Shown here: one piece after another, positions 56,542 through 64,000 of the stretch
Layout of the letters: every line of letters begins with the position of its first letter
How positions within the stretch are numbered: the first letter of the stretch is position 1
Assembly: GCA_038238115.1 (NCBI GenBank)
Contig: JBBRYB010000007.1
Coordinates: forward strand, 1-64,000
Length of the DNA stretch: 64,000 nucleotides
Source: JBBRYB01 sp038238115
Lineage (GTDB): Bacteria; Actinomycetota; Actinomycetes; Propionibacteriales; Nocardioidaceae
Direction of reading: 5' to 3'
Notes under the pieces: model-generated
What the model saw: only the letters and a program-made list of their open reading frames with translations
The model's database searches: none
What the model was told of the DNA's origin: nothing
Translations under genes and position numbers: made by a program

Positions 56542-59500
56542 ATGGATCCTTTCGTCCACCTCCATGTCGCGTCCGGCTACTCCTTGAAGTACGGCGCCTC
56601 CCATCCCCATCGGCTGGTCGAGCGAGCCGGCGAGGCGGGGATGGACACTCTCGCCCTCACCGATCGCGACGGGCTCTACGGCGCCGTGCGGTTCGCGAAG
56701 GCCTGCATCAGCGGTGGCATCCGGCCGGTGCTCGGAGTCGATCTGGCGCTCGCGCCGTCGGGGTTGATCGGTGCCGAGCCTCCCCGGCCAGGTCGTCCGC
56801 ACGTCCCGATGGCGTCGGTCCGGCTTCCTGCCCGCTCCAGCCGGGCCTCGGGCACCGACACCGCCAGAGCTGGAGTGTCGCGCCATACCCCGGCCCGGGG
56901 TGGGAGCTACCGGGACCCGCAGGCGAGCGTCCTCCCGCGGGTCACGCTGCTGGCCGGCAGCAAGGCCGGCTGGGCGGCGCTGTGCCGGCTCGTCTCCGTG
57001 ACCCATCTGCGCGGGGAGCGGGGTGTGCCGGTCACGACACGTGAGCTCATCGCCAGGCACCTCGCCGACCTCTCCGGGGGGCACGACATGACGGTACTGC
57101 TTGGCCCGTCCTCGGAGCTGGGCTGGGCCGCCACGCTGCGGCGGGACGACCTTGCCCGTGCGGTGCTGCACGGATGGCGCGACGTCGTCGATCCCACCCA
57201 TCTGGTGGTCGAGGTCGTCTCCCACCGCGCGGCAGGGCATGGTCCCGGCTCGAGCCCGCACGCCGCTCGGATGGCCGGCGTCGCGGCAACCGTCGGCCAT
57301 GCCGCGGTGCTCACCAACGCGGTCCGCTACGCCGAGGTGTCCGACGCCCCGACGGTCGACATCCTCGACGCGGTGCGTCGACTGGTGCCGCTCGACCCAC
57401 GCCATGTCGACCGGCCCAACGCCGAGGGCTTCTTGAAGTCCGGTAAGGAGATGGCCGACATCGCCGACGAAATCTGCCGCCTCGCCGGATTCGGCCAGCG
57501 CGAGGCCGACCGGATGCTGGCCCGCACTCGAGCCGTCGCCGACCGATGTGCCGTCGACCCCCGGGCTGACCTCGGCCTTGGAGAGATCCACTTCCCTGAG
57601 TTACAGAGCCCCGAGTTTGGACAGAGCCCCGAGTTTGGACAGGGCCCGGAGTTTGGACAGGGCCTGGAGTCTGGGCAGGGCCCGGCGACATCGGGGGACG
57701 CGCTGCTGCGGGTTCGTTGCGAGGCGGGGATCGGGCGGCGCTACCGTCTCGACCAGCACGCCGCGGTGAGCGCCCGCCTCGCCAACGAGCTGGGCATGAT
57801 CGGCCAGCTCGGCTATGCGTCGTACTTCCTCACGGTGGCCGACGTCGTCGACCTCGTCCGCGGCATGGGTGTGCGGGTGGCCGCCCGTGGGTCGGGCGCC
57901 GGCAGTGTCGTCAACTACCTGCTCGGCATCTCCGGCGTCGACCCGATGCGCTACGGCCTGCTGATGGAGCGGTTCTTGTCGCCGCTGCGCCAGGCCCTTC
58001 CCGACATCGACATCGACGTCGAGTCCGCCCGCCGGACCGAGGTCTACGAGCGGATCCTCGACCGTTACTCCGGCAACCGCTGCGCCTGCGTGTCGATGAT
58101 GGACACCTACCGCGTCCGCCACGCCATCCGAGACGTCGGCGCCGCCCTCGGTATGCCGCCCGGCGAGGTCGACTCCATCGCCAAGGCGTTCCCGCACATC
58201 CGCGCCAAGGACGCGCGTACGGCGTTGCGCGAGCTGCCTGAGCTGCGTGCCTCAGGTCTCGGCGAGGAGCACCTCGACGTGCTGTTCCGCCTGGTCGAGC
58301 GGCTCGACGGACTGCCGCGCCACATCGCGGTGCACCCGTGCGGTGTGCTGCTCTCCGACACCACCCTGCTCGACCGCACTCCCGTCGAGGCGAGCTACCT
58401 CGGGTTCCCGATGAGCCAGTTCGACAAGGACGACGTCGAGGACCTGGGTTTGCTCAAGCTCGACGTGCTCGGCATCCGGATGCAGTCGGCCATGGCGCAC
58501 GCCCTCGACGAGATCACCCGGGTCAACGGTCTCGAGATCGACATCGACGATGAGGCGCAAGCACCGCGTGACGACCCCGCGACGTACGCCTTGATCCAGA
58601 GCGCCAAGACCCTCGGCTGCTTCCAGATCGAGTCACCCGGCCAGCGTGAGCTCGTCGGCAAGTTCGCGCCCGAGACGTTCGAGGACATCATCATCGACAT
58701 CTCGCTGTTTCGACCGGGGCCGGTCAAGAGCGACATGGTCAACCCGTTCCTGCGGGCCCGGCAAGGCTGGTCGACGCCCGAGTACCTCCACCTCGACCTC
58801 GAGCCGACGCTTCGGCAGACCTGGGGGGTGGTGGTGTTTCACGAGCAGGTGATCGAGATGATCGCGGTCCTCACCGGCTGCACGCTGGCCGAGGCCGACG
58901 AGGCCCGCCGCGCGCTGGGCGACCGCGAAGCCAAGCAGGACGTCAAGGCTTGGTTCTTCCCTCGGGCGTTGGGACGTGGCTATCTCGTCTCGTTCGCGCG
59001 GCGCTGCTGGGAGGTGCTCGAGGCGTTTGCGTCGTTCGGGTTCTGCAAGGCCCACGCTGCCGCGTTCGCGCTGCCGACCTACCAGTCGGCCTGGCTCAAG
59101 GCGCACCACCCGGCGGCATTCCTCGCTGGTGTGCTCACTCACGACCCGGGCATGTACCCCAAGCGGCTGATCCTCGACGACGCCCGCCAGTTCGGGATCG
59201 CGGTGCTGCCGCTCGACGTCAACGCCTCCGACGACGTCTACCGCGTCGAGAAGGTCGGTCCATATGACGAGCCGCCCCCCGAGGTGCTCGGCCAAGCCCC
59301 CCGGTCGGCTCCCGGCCCCGGCTTGCCCGACGGGCGAGAGTACGGCATCCGGCTGTCCCTTACGGACGTGAAGGGCATCAGCGACGCCGAGGTCGCCCGT
59401 ATCATCACGGCGCGACCCTTCCATTCCCTGACCGACCTGTGGCAGCGCGCTCGGCCGTCCCGTCCGGTGGCGGAGCGGCTGGTGCTCGCGGGCGGGCTCG

Positions 59501-60528
59501 ACACCGTCTACGGCATCGGGTCACCGGTGCCGGTACGCCGTCGGGGCACCGTGACCCGGCGCGACCTGTTGCTGCAGGTGGCCGAACTCGACAGGTGGAG
59601 CCGGGCCACCGACGCCGCGGTTCGGGCCGCTTCACCTCGCACCAGCCTCCGAGCGAGAGGCCCGGATGGGCAGGAGGGAGATCCGCGGGACCTGGCGGCC
59701 GCCCAGTCGAAGGCCGCCCAGCCGGTCGAGCCGGTCACCGCCGTCCAGCTCACGCTTGATCTCGGCGACACCCCCGCCCTCACCGAGGCCTCCGGGCTGC
59801 CCGAGATGTCGGGGGCGGAGCGGGTGCGTGCCGAGCTCGAGATCCTCGGCCTCGACGTCAGCCGCCACGTCGTCGACTTCTACGCCCCGATGCTCAACGA
59901 CCTGCGGGTGACCTGGTCGCGTGAGCTGCTGCAGCGGCGCAGCCGGTCGCAGCTGCTGGTGGCAGGGGTCAAGGTTGCCACCCAGACACCTCCGATCAGG
60001 TCTGGCCGCCGGGTGGTGTTCCTGACTCTCGACGATGGCACCGGCCCGGTCGACGCCACGTTCTTCGAGGACGCGCAGGGTCCGTATGCCGCCACACTGT
60101 TCCACTCCTGGCTGCTGGTCGTGCGGGGTGAGCTGCGGCGTACCGGCCCCAAGGGTGTGTCGCTGCGGGCGACCGGGTGCTGGGAGCTTCCCGCGCTCCA
60201 CGAGATCTGGCAGCGCGAAGGGGCGGGGGGAGTGAGTGAGTTCATGCGCGTCCTCCCGGGCGGTTTCGGGGCCGACGGTCTCACCGCAGGGGAGGAGGCG
60301 CTGCGCGGTGCAGCCGAGAGCAAGTCGAGCCGGCCGGTGATGGCCCGCCCGCCCGCCTATTCGAGCGAGCCGAGCGCGTCGACCGCCGGCGGGATGGGGC
60401 AACGACGAGTTCTGGTCCACCCGAGCGGATTCAAGCAGTCGCCGTACGCCGACGTCCGTCCCGCCGGTGAGGACACCAAGTCGGTGCCGCGCAGGCTGTG
60501 GCATCGCAGCCCGGGGAGTGCCGGATGA
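56542..60528 (+). CDS. dnaE2: Error-prone DNA polymerase III alpha subunit
   Basis: A 1328-residue C-family polymerase, longer than the usual 1050-1180. The N-terminal PHP domain starts FVHLHVASGYSLKYGASHP. The palm has RQALPDIDIDVESARR with catalytic aspartates, and the region around IIIDISLFRPGPVKSDMVNPFL and FVSFGFCKAHAAAFALPTYQSAWLK-like sequence is typical of DnaE2. A helix-hairpin-helix and an OB domain (QLLVAGVKVATQTPPIRSGRR) follow. There is an in-frame 18-bp repeat insertion near residue 356 and further Pro/Gly-rich linkers. It makes translesion DNA during SOS, usually with ImuA'/ImuB, which are missing here. Confidence 0.93.
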   Translation: MDPFVHLHVASGYSLKYGASHPHRLVERAGEAGMDTLALTDRDGLYGAVRFAKACISGGIRPVLGVDLALAPSGLIGAEPPRPGRPHVPMASVRLPARSSRASGTDTARAGVSRHTPARGGSYRDPQASVLPRVTLLAGSKAGWAALCRLVSVTHLRGERGVPVTTRELIARHLADLSGGHDMTVLLGPSSELGWAATLRRDDLARAVLHGWRDVVDPTHLVVEVVSHRAAGHGPGSSPHAARMAGVAATVGHAAVLTNAVRYAEVSDAPTVDILDAVRRLVPLDPRHVDRPNAEGFLKSGKEMADIADEICRLAGFGQREADRMLARTRAVADRCAVDPRADLGLGEIHFPELQSPEFGQSPEFGQGPEFGQGLESGQGPATSGDALLRVRCEAGIGRRYRLDQHAAVSARLANELGMIGQLGYASYFLTVADVVDLVRGMGVRVAARGSGAGSVVNYLLGISGVDPMRYGLLMERFLSPLRQALPDIDIDVESARRTEVYERILDRYSGNRCACVSMMDTYRVRHAIRDVGAALGMPPGEVDSIAKAFPHIRAKDARTALRELPELRASGLGEEHLDVLFRLVERLDGLPRHIAVHPCGVLLSDTTLLDRTPVEASYLGFPMSQFDKDDVEDLGLLKLDVLGIRMQSAMAHALDEITRVNGLEIDIDDEAQAPRDDPATYALIQSAKTLGCFQIESPGQRELVGKFAPETFEDIIIDISLFRPGPVKSDMVNPFLRARQGWSTPEYLHLDLEPTLRQTWGVVVFHEQVIEMIAVLTGCTLAEADEARRALGDREAKQDVKAWFFPRALGRGYLVSFARRCWEVLEAFASFGFCKAHAAAFALPTYQSAWLKAHHPAAFLAGVLTHDPGMYPKRLILDDARQFGIAVLPLDVNASDDVYRVEKVGPYDEPPPEVLGQAPRSAPGPGLPDGREYGIRLSLTDVKGISDAEVARIITARPFHSLTDLWQRARPSRPVAERLVLAGGLDTVYGIGSPVPVRRRGTVTRRDLLLQVAELDRWSRATDAAVRAASPRTSLRARGPDGQEGDPRDLAAAQSKAAQPVEPVTAVQLTLDLGDTPALTEASGLPEMSGAERVRAELEILGLDVSRHVVDFYAPMLNDLRVTWSRELLQRRSRSQLLVAGVKVATQTPPIRSGRRVVFLTLDDGTGPVDATFFEDAQGPYAATLFHSWLLVVRGELRRTGPKGVSLRATGCWELPALHEIWQREGAGGVSEFMRVLPGGFGADGLTAGEEALRGAAESKSSRPVMARPPAYSSEPSASTAGGMGQRRVLVHPSGFKQSPYADVRPAGEDTKSVPRRLWHRSPGSAG
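57607..57678 (+). repeat. Four 18-bp tandem repeats inside dnaE2 (SPEFGQ units)
   Basis: AGCCCCGAGTTTGGACAG occurs twice identically, then as GGCCCGGAGTTTGGACAG, then as a diverged copy GGCCTGGAGTCTGGGCAG. They encode SPEFGQ, SPEFGQ, GPEFGQ and GLESGQ between the PHP and palm parts of the polymerase. Array length is a multiple of three throughout. Confidence 0.9.
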
Positions 60529-60567
60529 CCTGCTCCGCCGTGCCCGAGACACCGGGCGGTGACTCAC

Positions 60568-60573
60568 TAGGGT
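60568..60573 (+). promoter_or_regulatory. -10 hexamer TAGGGT upstream of the methyltransferase gene
   Basis: TAGGGT starts 40 bases after the dnaE2 stop. The start site would be near 60580, giving a leader of about 45 bases with GGGAGGG as the ribosome-binding site. Confidence 0.4.
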
Positions 60574-60625
60574 TGAGTCACCGGTCGTGCAGCGCCCGCC
60601 GGTCGGGCAGCTTGGGAGGGCAGTG

Positions 60626-61414
60626 GTGGAGCATCGTCGCAGCGCCATCCGGACAGCCGTGGTGTGGGACGCCCTGCATCCGATGCTGCAGGCCCAGCAC
60701 GCAGCCGTTGACGAGGCACGACCGCTGCGCGTCATCGATCTCGGCGGCGGCACCGGCGAGTTCGCGGTCCGCATTGCCGAGCTCGGACACCAGGTCGTGG
60801 TCGTCGACCCGAGTCCCGATGCCCTCGCCTCACTCGAACGTCGGACCGCTGAGCTCGGCGTCACCGAAGCGGTGCGTGGAGTCCTCGGCGACGCCGACAG
60901 GCTGCTCGACGTCGTCGAGCCTGCCAGTGCCGACGTCGTGCTCTGCCACGGTCTGCTGGAGGTGGTCGACACGCCGGCCCGGGCTCTTGGTGAAGCCACG
61001 GCCGCCATGGTCGAGGGCGGGTCGCTGTCGGTCGTGGCGGCCCAGCAGTCCGCAGCCGTCTTCAGCCGAGCGCTGGCCGGTCACCTGTCCGAAGCGCTCG
61101 GTCTGCTCGACGACCTCGACGACGGCGCAGGCCGCGCCGACGGTGGAGACAGCGCCAACGGTGGGGGCAGCGCCGACAGGACAGGGCGACGGTTCACGCT
61201 CGGCGCCTTGCGCTTGCTGCTTGCCGACGCCGGGCTCACGGTCACCGAAGTCCGTGGCGTCAGGGTCTTTGCCGACCACCTCAGCAGCGCGCTGGTCGAC
61301 TCCGAGCCCGGCGCAGGCGACGAGCTCCGTGCGCTCGAGGCGGCGGTGGCCACCCGGCCGGAGTTCATGGCGATCGCGACCCAGCTCCACCTGCTCGCCG
61401 TCAAGCGTCGGTAG
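60626..61414 (+). CDS. Class I SAM-dependent methyltransferase with a repeat insertion
   Basis: A 262-residue methyltransferase. LRVIDLGGGTGEFAVRIAELG is the SAM-binding motif I, VVVVDPSPDALASLERR binds the ribose hydroxyls, and ADVVLCHGLLEVVD is motif IV. It resembles SmtA/UbiE-like enzymes; the substrate is unknown. A Gly/Ser/Asp-rich insert near residues 170-185 comes from an 18-bp repeat. GTG at 60626 is five bases after GGGAGGG; a start at 60587 is possible. It lies between dnaE2 and dinB. Confidence 0.85.
   Translation: MEHRRSAIRTAVVWDALHPMLQAQHAAVDEARPLRVIDLGGGTGEFAVRIAELGHQVVVVDPSPDALASLERRTAELGVTEAVRGVLGDADRLLDVVEPASADVVLCHGLLEVVDTPARALGEATAAMVEGGSLSVVAAQQSAAVFSRALAGHLSEALGLLDDLDDGAGRADGGDSANGGGSADRTGRRFTLGALRLLLADAGLTVTEVRGVRVFADHLSSALVDSEPGAGDELRALEAAVATRPEFMAIATQLHLLAVKRR
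61135..61170 (+). repeat. 18-bp tandem repeat in the methyltransferase gene
   Basis: CGCCGACGGTGGAGACAG and CGCCAACGGTGGGGGCAG stand in tandem, followed by a partial third copy, CGCCGACAGG. They encode a Gly/Ser/Ala/Asp-rich loop. The copies differ at three positions, so the array is older than those in iolD and dnaE2. Confidence 0.75.
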
Positions 61415-61425
61415 GCCGGTGCGCC

Positions 61426-62622
61426 ATGGCGGGTGACGACACCGGCTGCAATGTCATCCACGTCGACATGGACGCCTTCTACGCAGCTGTCGCGATCCGA
61501 GACCGCCCCGAACTTCGCGACCTTCCCGTGATCGTGGGCGGCGGCAACCGAGGCGTCGTGTTGTCGGCGACCTATGCTGCCCGGGCATACGGCGTCTGCT
61601 CGGCGATGCCGATGACCCGGGCTCGTCGGCTCTGCCCGCACGCCCTCGTGATCGCACCCGACTTCGCGGACGTGAGTGGGGTGTCGGCGGCGGTCATGGA
61701 AACGTTTCGCAGCGTGACCCCGCTCGTCGAGCCACTGTCGATGGACGAGGCGTTCCTCGACGTGACCGGTTCCCTGCGCCGGTTCTCGTCCCCGACCGCG
61801 ATCGGTGACTACCTCCGTGCCCGCATCGCCGACGAGCAACGCATCACCTGCTCAGTGGGGGTCGCACCGACGACCCAGCTGGCCAAGCTCGCCTCGCGGC
61901 GTGCCAAGCCAGACGGGCTGGTCGTCGTGGCCCGCGACCACGTCACGGCGTTCTTGCATCCACTCGCCGTCGAAGAGCTGTGGGGGGTTGGCGACAAGAC
62001 CGCAGCCAGGCTGCACCAGCTCGGTCTGCGTACGGTCGGCGACATCGCACACACCCCGGCGGGGATCCTGCGAAGGGCGCTGGGGGATGTCTTCGGCACC
62101 CGCCTGCACGCGATGGCATGGGGCGGGGACGAGCGCCGGGTCACCTCCCGACGCGGACCCGACGAACCCGAGCACAGCATCGGGTCCGACGAGACGTTCA
62201 ACCGAGACGTCGACGACCCGGCCGTCGTGACCCGAGAGCTGCTGAGGCTCTCGCACAAGGTTGCCGCGCGGATGCGCTCGGCCGGAGTCAGCGGACGCAC
62301 CGTCACCGTGAAGGTGCGGTTCAGTGACTTCACCACGATCACCCGCGCCCGCACCCTGCGTGACGCCACACATCTGACGACGCAGATCTATGCGACGGCG
62401 GCCGACCTGTTCGCCGCCCTGGGGCTGCAGCGGGCCAGGATCCGGCTCGTCGGGGTCAGGGTCGAAGGCCTCGTCGATACCGCGACGGCGCCACGTCAGC
62501 TCACGCTGGGCGAGCGGCTGCACGGCTGGGAGGACGCCGAGAGTGCCGTCGACCGGGTGGTAAACCGGTTCGGAGGCTCGGCAGTACGCCCGGCGGCCCT
62601 CATCACCGACTCGCGGCCGTGA
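61426..62622 (+). CDS. dinB: Y-family DNA polymerase IV
   Basis: A 398-residue lesion-bypass polymerase. VIHVDMDAFYAAVA carries the first catalytic aspartate, YAARAYGVCSAMPMTRA is the fingers region, and PLSMDEAFLDVTGS holds the other acidic residues, so it is catalytically intact and not an ImuB. The helix-hairpin-helix (LWGVGDKTAARLHQLGLRTVGDIA) and little-finger domain follow. The end (LHGWEDAESAVDRVVNRFG) lacks a clear QxDLF-type beta-clamp motif. It starts 11 bases after the methyltransferase; no LexA box lies in that gap. Confidence 0.93.
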   Translation: MAGDDTGCNVIHVDMDAFYAAVAIRDRPELRDLPVIVGGGNRGVVLSATYAARAYGVCSAMPMTRARRLCPHALVIAPDFADVSGVSAAVMETFRSVTPLVEPLSMDEAFLDVTGSLRRFSSPTAIGDYLRARIADEQRITCSVGVAPTTQLAKLASRRAKPDGLVVVARDHVTAFLHPLAVEELWGVGDKTAARLHQLGLRTVGDIAHTPAGILRRALGDVFGTRLHAMAWGGDERRVTSRRGPDEPEHSIGSDETFNRDVDDPAVVTRELLRLSHKVAARMRSAGVSGRTVTVKVRFSDFTTITRARTLRDATHLTTQIYATAADLFAALGLQRARIRLVGVRVEGLVDTATAPRQLTLGERLHGWEDAESAVDRVVNRFGGSAVRPAALITDSRP

Positions 62623-62641
62623 CCCGGAGGGTCCCTTTCCG

Positions 62642-63466
62642 CTACTCGCTGGCGCGCTCCATCTGCTGGAGAGGCACCTTGTCCCAGGCCCCGTAGACAG
62701 ACACGTTGAGCCGCTTGGTGGAGGTCAGCCGCCAGAGCTGGCGGGCGTCCTCGATGTACATGTTGATGCAGCCGTGGCTGTGACCCTCGAACGGGTCGAC
62801 CATGAAGGGCGAGCCGTGGTAGGCCTGCCCCCCGTCGAAGAACTGCGCGTACGGCATGGGGCTGCCGAACGAGGTCGACACGTGGTCGATGTCGCGGTAG
62901 TAGACGTGGCTATTGCCGAGCCGGGTCTCGATGCCGTACTCGCCGCCGCGGACGAGCCAGGCGTTGCGGAGGTTGCCGAAGTGCCACAGCGTGACCTGGT
63001 GCTGGGACCGGTCATAGCAGGCATGCCAGCCGGCGCTGTGGCAGATGCGGGGGACCATCGCCCGGTGCCGAATGGTGTCATGGATCAGATGCGCCCACGT
63101 GAGCTGGCCCGCGCGACCGGTGACCCGCAGCCCCTCCTTCTTCTGGTAGCGCTTGACAGCGGCCCGGGTGACCTTGCCGAAGTTGCCGTTGACACGGCTC
63201 TTCAACGCGTGAGCCCAGCTCAGCCGGTACTGCAGCTCCGTGACATGGTCGATGTCGTAGGCCGACGTGTCGGCGTCGCCGTACACAGTGGCCTCTCGGG
63301 CCCACTGCTGCATGCTGAAGCGGTGAGGATGCGGCGCCTGGGCGGTCGCGGACACGCCTGCAGGCTGTCCCGGGCTCGCCGACGAGACCAACGCCGGCGC
63401 CGCCGCGGTGAGACCGACTATCAGCGCGGCTGCGCTTACTACCCCGAGGAACTGCTTCACTGTCAT
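62642..63466 (-). CDS. Exported L,D-transpeptidase (YkuD) with a peptidoglycan-binding domain
   Basis: A 274-residue cell-wall enzyme. A signal peptide (MTVKQFLGVVSAAALIVGL, to about residue 30) is followed by a PG_binding_1-like domain (VTELQYRLSWAHALKS through TRAAVKRYQKKEGLRV). The YkuD domain ends with HSHGCINMYIEDARQLW, which has the catalytic His and Cys. It would form or edit 3-3 cross-links or attach proteins to peptidoglycan. ATG at 63466 puts the signal peptide at the N-terminus. It converges on dinB with a 19-base gap. Confidence 0.92.
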   Translation of the reverse strand: MTVKQFLGVVSAAALIVGLTAAAPALVSSASPGQPAGVSATAQAPHPHRFSMQQWAREATVYGDADTSAYDIDHVTELQYRLSWAHALKSRVNGNFGKVTRAAVKRYQKKEGLRVTGRAGQLTWAHLIHDTIRHRAMVPRICHSAGWHACYDRSQHQVTLWHFGNLRNAWLVRGGEYGIETRLGNSHVYYRDIDHVSTSFGSPMPYAQFFDGGQAYHGSPFMVDPFEGHSHGCINMYIEDARQLWRLTSTKRLNVSVYGAWDKVPLQQMERASE

Positions 63467-63599
63467 TCCGCCATAGCGTAGTAGTGTCACCTGGCCATCC
63501 GGCGTTATCACGCAGCCGTGTCCGGGTGCGAACTACACTGACCATGACGCAGAGGTCACCAAATTGGTTGGGTGGGTTTCGCGTCATGGTCCCCGCGCT

Positions 63600-63605
63600 T
63601 AGACT
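63600..63605 (+). promoter_or_regulatory. -10 hexamer TAGACT upstream of the DUF3040 gene
   Basis: TAGACT lies 42 nt before the GTG at 63648 and would give a short leader with GGAGGAAAAC as the ribosome-binding site. It is the only candidate in the divergent region between this gene and the L,D-transpeptidase that I would support. Confidence 0.45.
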
Positions 63606-63647
63606 GACACAAAGACCCGACACGACCTCGTCGGCTGGAGGAAAACG

Positions 63648-64000
63648 GTGCCGCTCTCAGAAGAAGAGCAGCGTCTGCTTGAGCAGATGGAAGAAGCGCT
63701 CGCCGCGGAGGATCCCAAGTTCGTCTCGGCCTTGCGCGGAGCGTCGGCGCGCTCGCACCACAAACGATTGACGATTGCGGCCTGTGTCGGTTTCGTGGCC
63801 GGCGTTGCGGTGCTCATGACCGGTGCCGTGGTCGCGATCACTGTGTTGGCGGTTGCCGGGTTCGTCATCATGCTGGGCTCGGCGTACGTCGCCTTGAGCC
63901 ACTGGCGTCGGATGGGCGAGCCCGACCTGCCCGACAACGTCCGCCCGATCGGCCGGGGCGGCAAGGCCAACGGTCGTGCCGCCGCCCCTCGTCAGTCCGG
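63648..64000 (+). CDS. DUF3040 membrane protein (cut by the window edge)
   Basis: The 117 codons visible start VPLSEEEQRLLEQMEEALAA, the hallmark of DUF3040 (Rv2169c-like) proteins. This is followed by DPKFVSALRGA, then two membrane helices (about 45-65 and 68-87) and a hydrophilic tail rich in Gly, Arg and Pro. The stop codon is beyond the window. In actinobacteria the gene normally precedes mraZ and the division and cell-wall cluster, which would come next. Its function is unknown. The start is well supported by GGAGG seven bases before the GTG. Confidence 0.9.
   Translation, partial: MPLSEEEQRLLEQMEEALAAEDPKFVSALRGASARSHHKRLTIAACVGFVAGVAVLMTGAVVAITVLAVAGFVIMLGSAYVALSHWRRMGEPDLPDNVRPIGRGGKANGRAAAPRQS

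Overview
The window is GC-rich chromosomal DNA from an actinobacterium. It carries the cytochrome bcc–aa3 genes ctaE-qcrC-qcrA-qcrB, a mannosyltransferase of the PimB' type, a PASTA-domain Ser/Thr kinase (PknL-like), a class II DAHP synthase, an actinobacterial-type LexA box and a DUF3040 gene of the kind that precedes mraZ. From memory, the backbone order (qcr/cta, trpD, DnaQ-UvrC, NlpC, pimB', SRPBCC, plsC, aroG, pknL, Rv2175c-like, polyprenyl synthase, DUF3040) follows Mycobacterium tuberculosis Rv2196 down to about Rv2169c. I do not assign a genus.

Layout. 1-4.3 kb: bcc complex, oxidase subunit III, CtaG-like assembly factor and a degenerate receiver protein. 4.3-9.7 kb: trpD, an AsnC/RAM protein, a DEDDh exonuclease–GIY-YIG fusion, an orphan PTS EIIB and an NYN-domain nuclease behind a 12-codon leader ORF. 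10-14.9 kb: envelope genes (NlpC/P60, HExxH membrane protein, Ste24 protease, PimB'). 14.9-23.2 kb: a minus-strand Tad pilus operon, cpaB-cpaE-cpaF-tadB-tadC, then a NarL-type two-component pair, then two Flp pilins. 23.5-26.4 kb: SRPBCC, a small Cys protein and two tandem ROK kinases. 26.3-39.5 kb: a myo-inositol locus, a divergent GntR regulator plus iolE-iolC-aldolase-iolB-iolD-iolA, a sugar ABC transporter and two inositol dehydrogenases, with most genes overlapping by 1-4 bases. 39.4-49.7 kb: a TIGR00300 protein, an esterase, plsC, a dual-specificity phosphatase, a frameshifted dienelactone hydrolase, a predicted PPi-type phosphofructokinase, class II DAHP synthase, threonine aldolase, an F420-type reductase and a DMT exporter. 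49.7-64 kb: frameshifted pknL, a DNA-binding protein, a polyprenyl diphosphate synthase, a CrtI-like oxidoreductase, YbaK, an SOS locus (LexA box, DUF6504, dnaE2, methyltransferase, dinB), an L,D-transpeptidase and the start of a DUF3040 gene.

Three features cut across loci. First, many genes start 6-7 nt after a TANNNT -10 hexamer, the expected layout of leaderless transcripts. Second, in-frame 15- or 18-bp tandem repeats sit inside four unrelated coding regions (iolD tail, polyprenyl synthase, dnaE2, methyltransferase), and two of these encode related peptides ending in FGQ. Third, two genes (dienelactone hydrolase and pknL) are each broken by one extra C in a C run. The Tad operon and the inositol locus look like blocks set into the conserved backbone. 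I see no tRNA, rRNA, CRISPR array, insertion sequence or phage gene.
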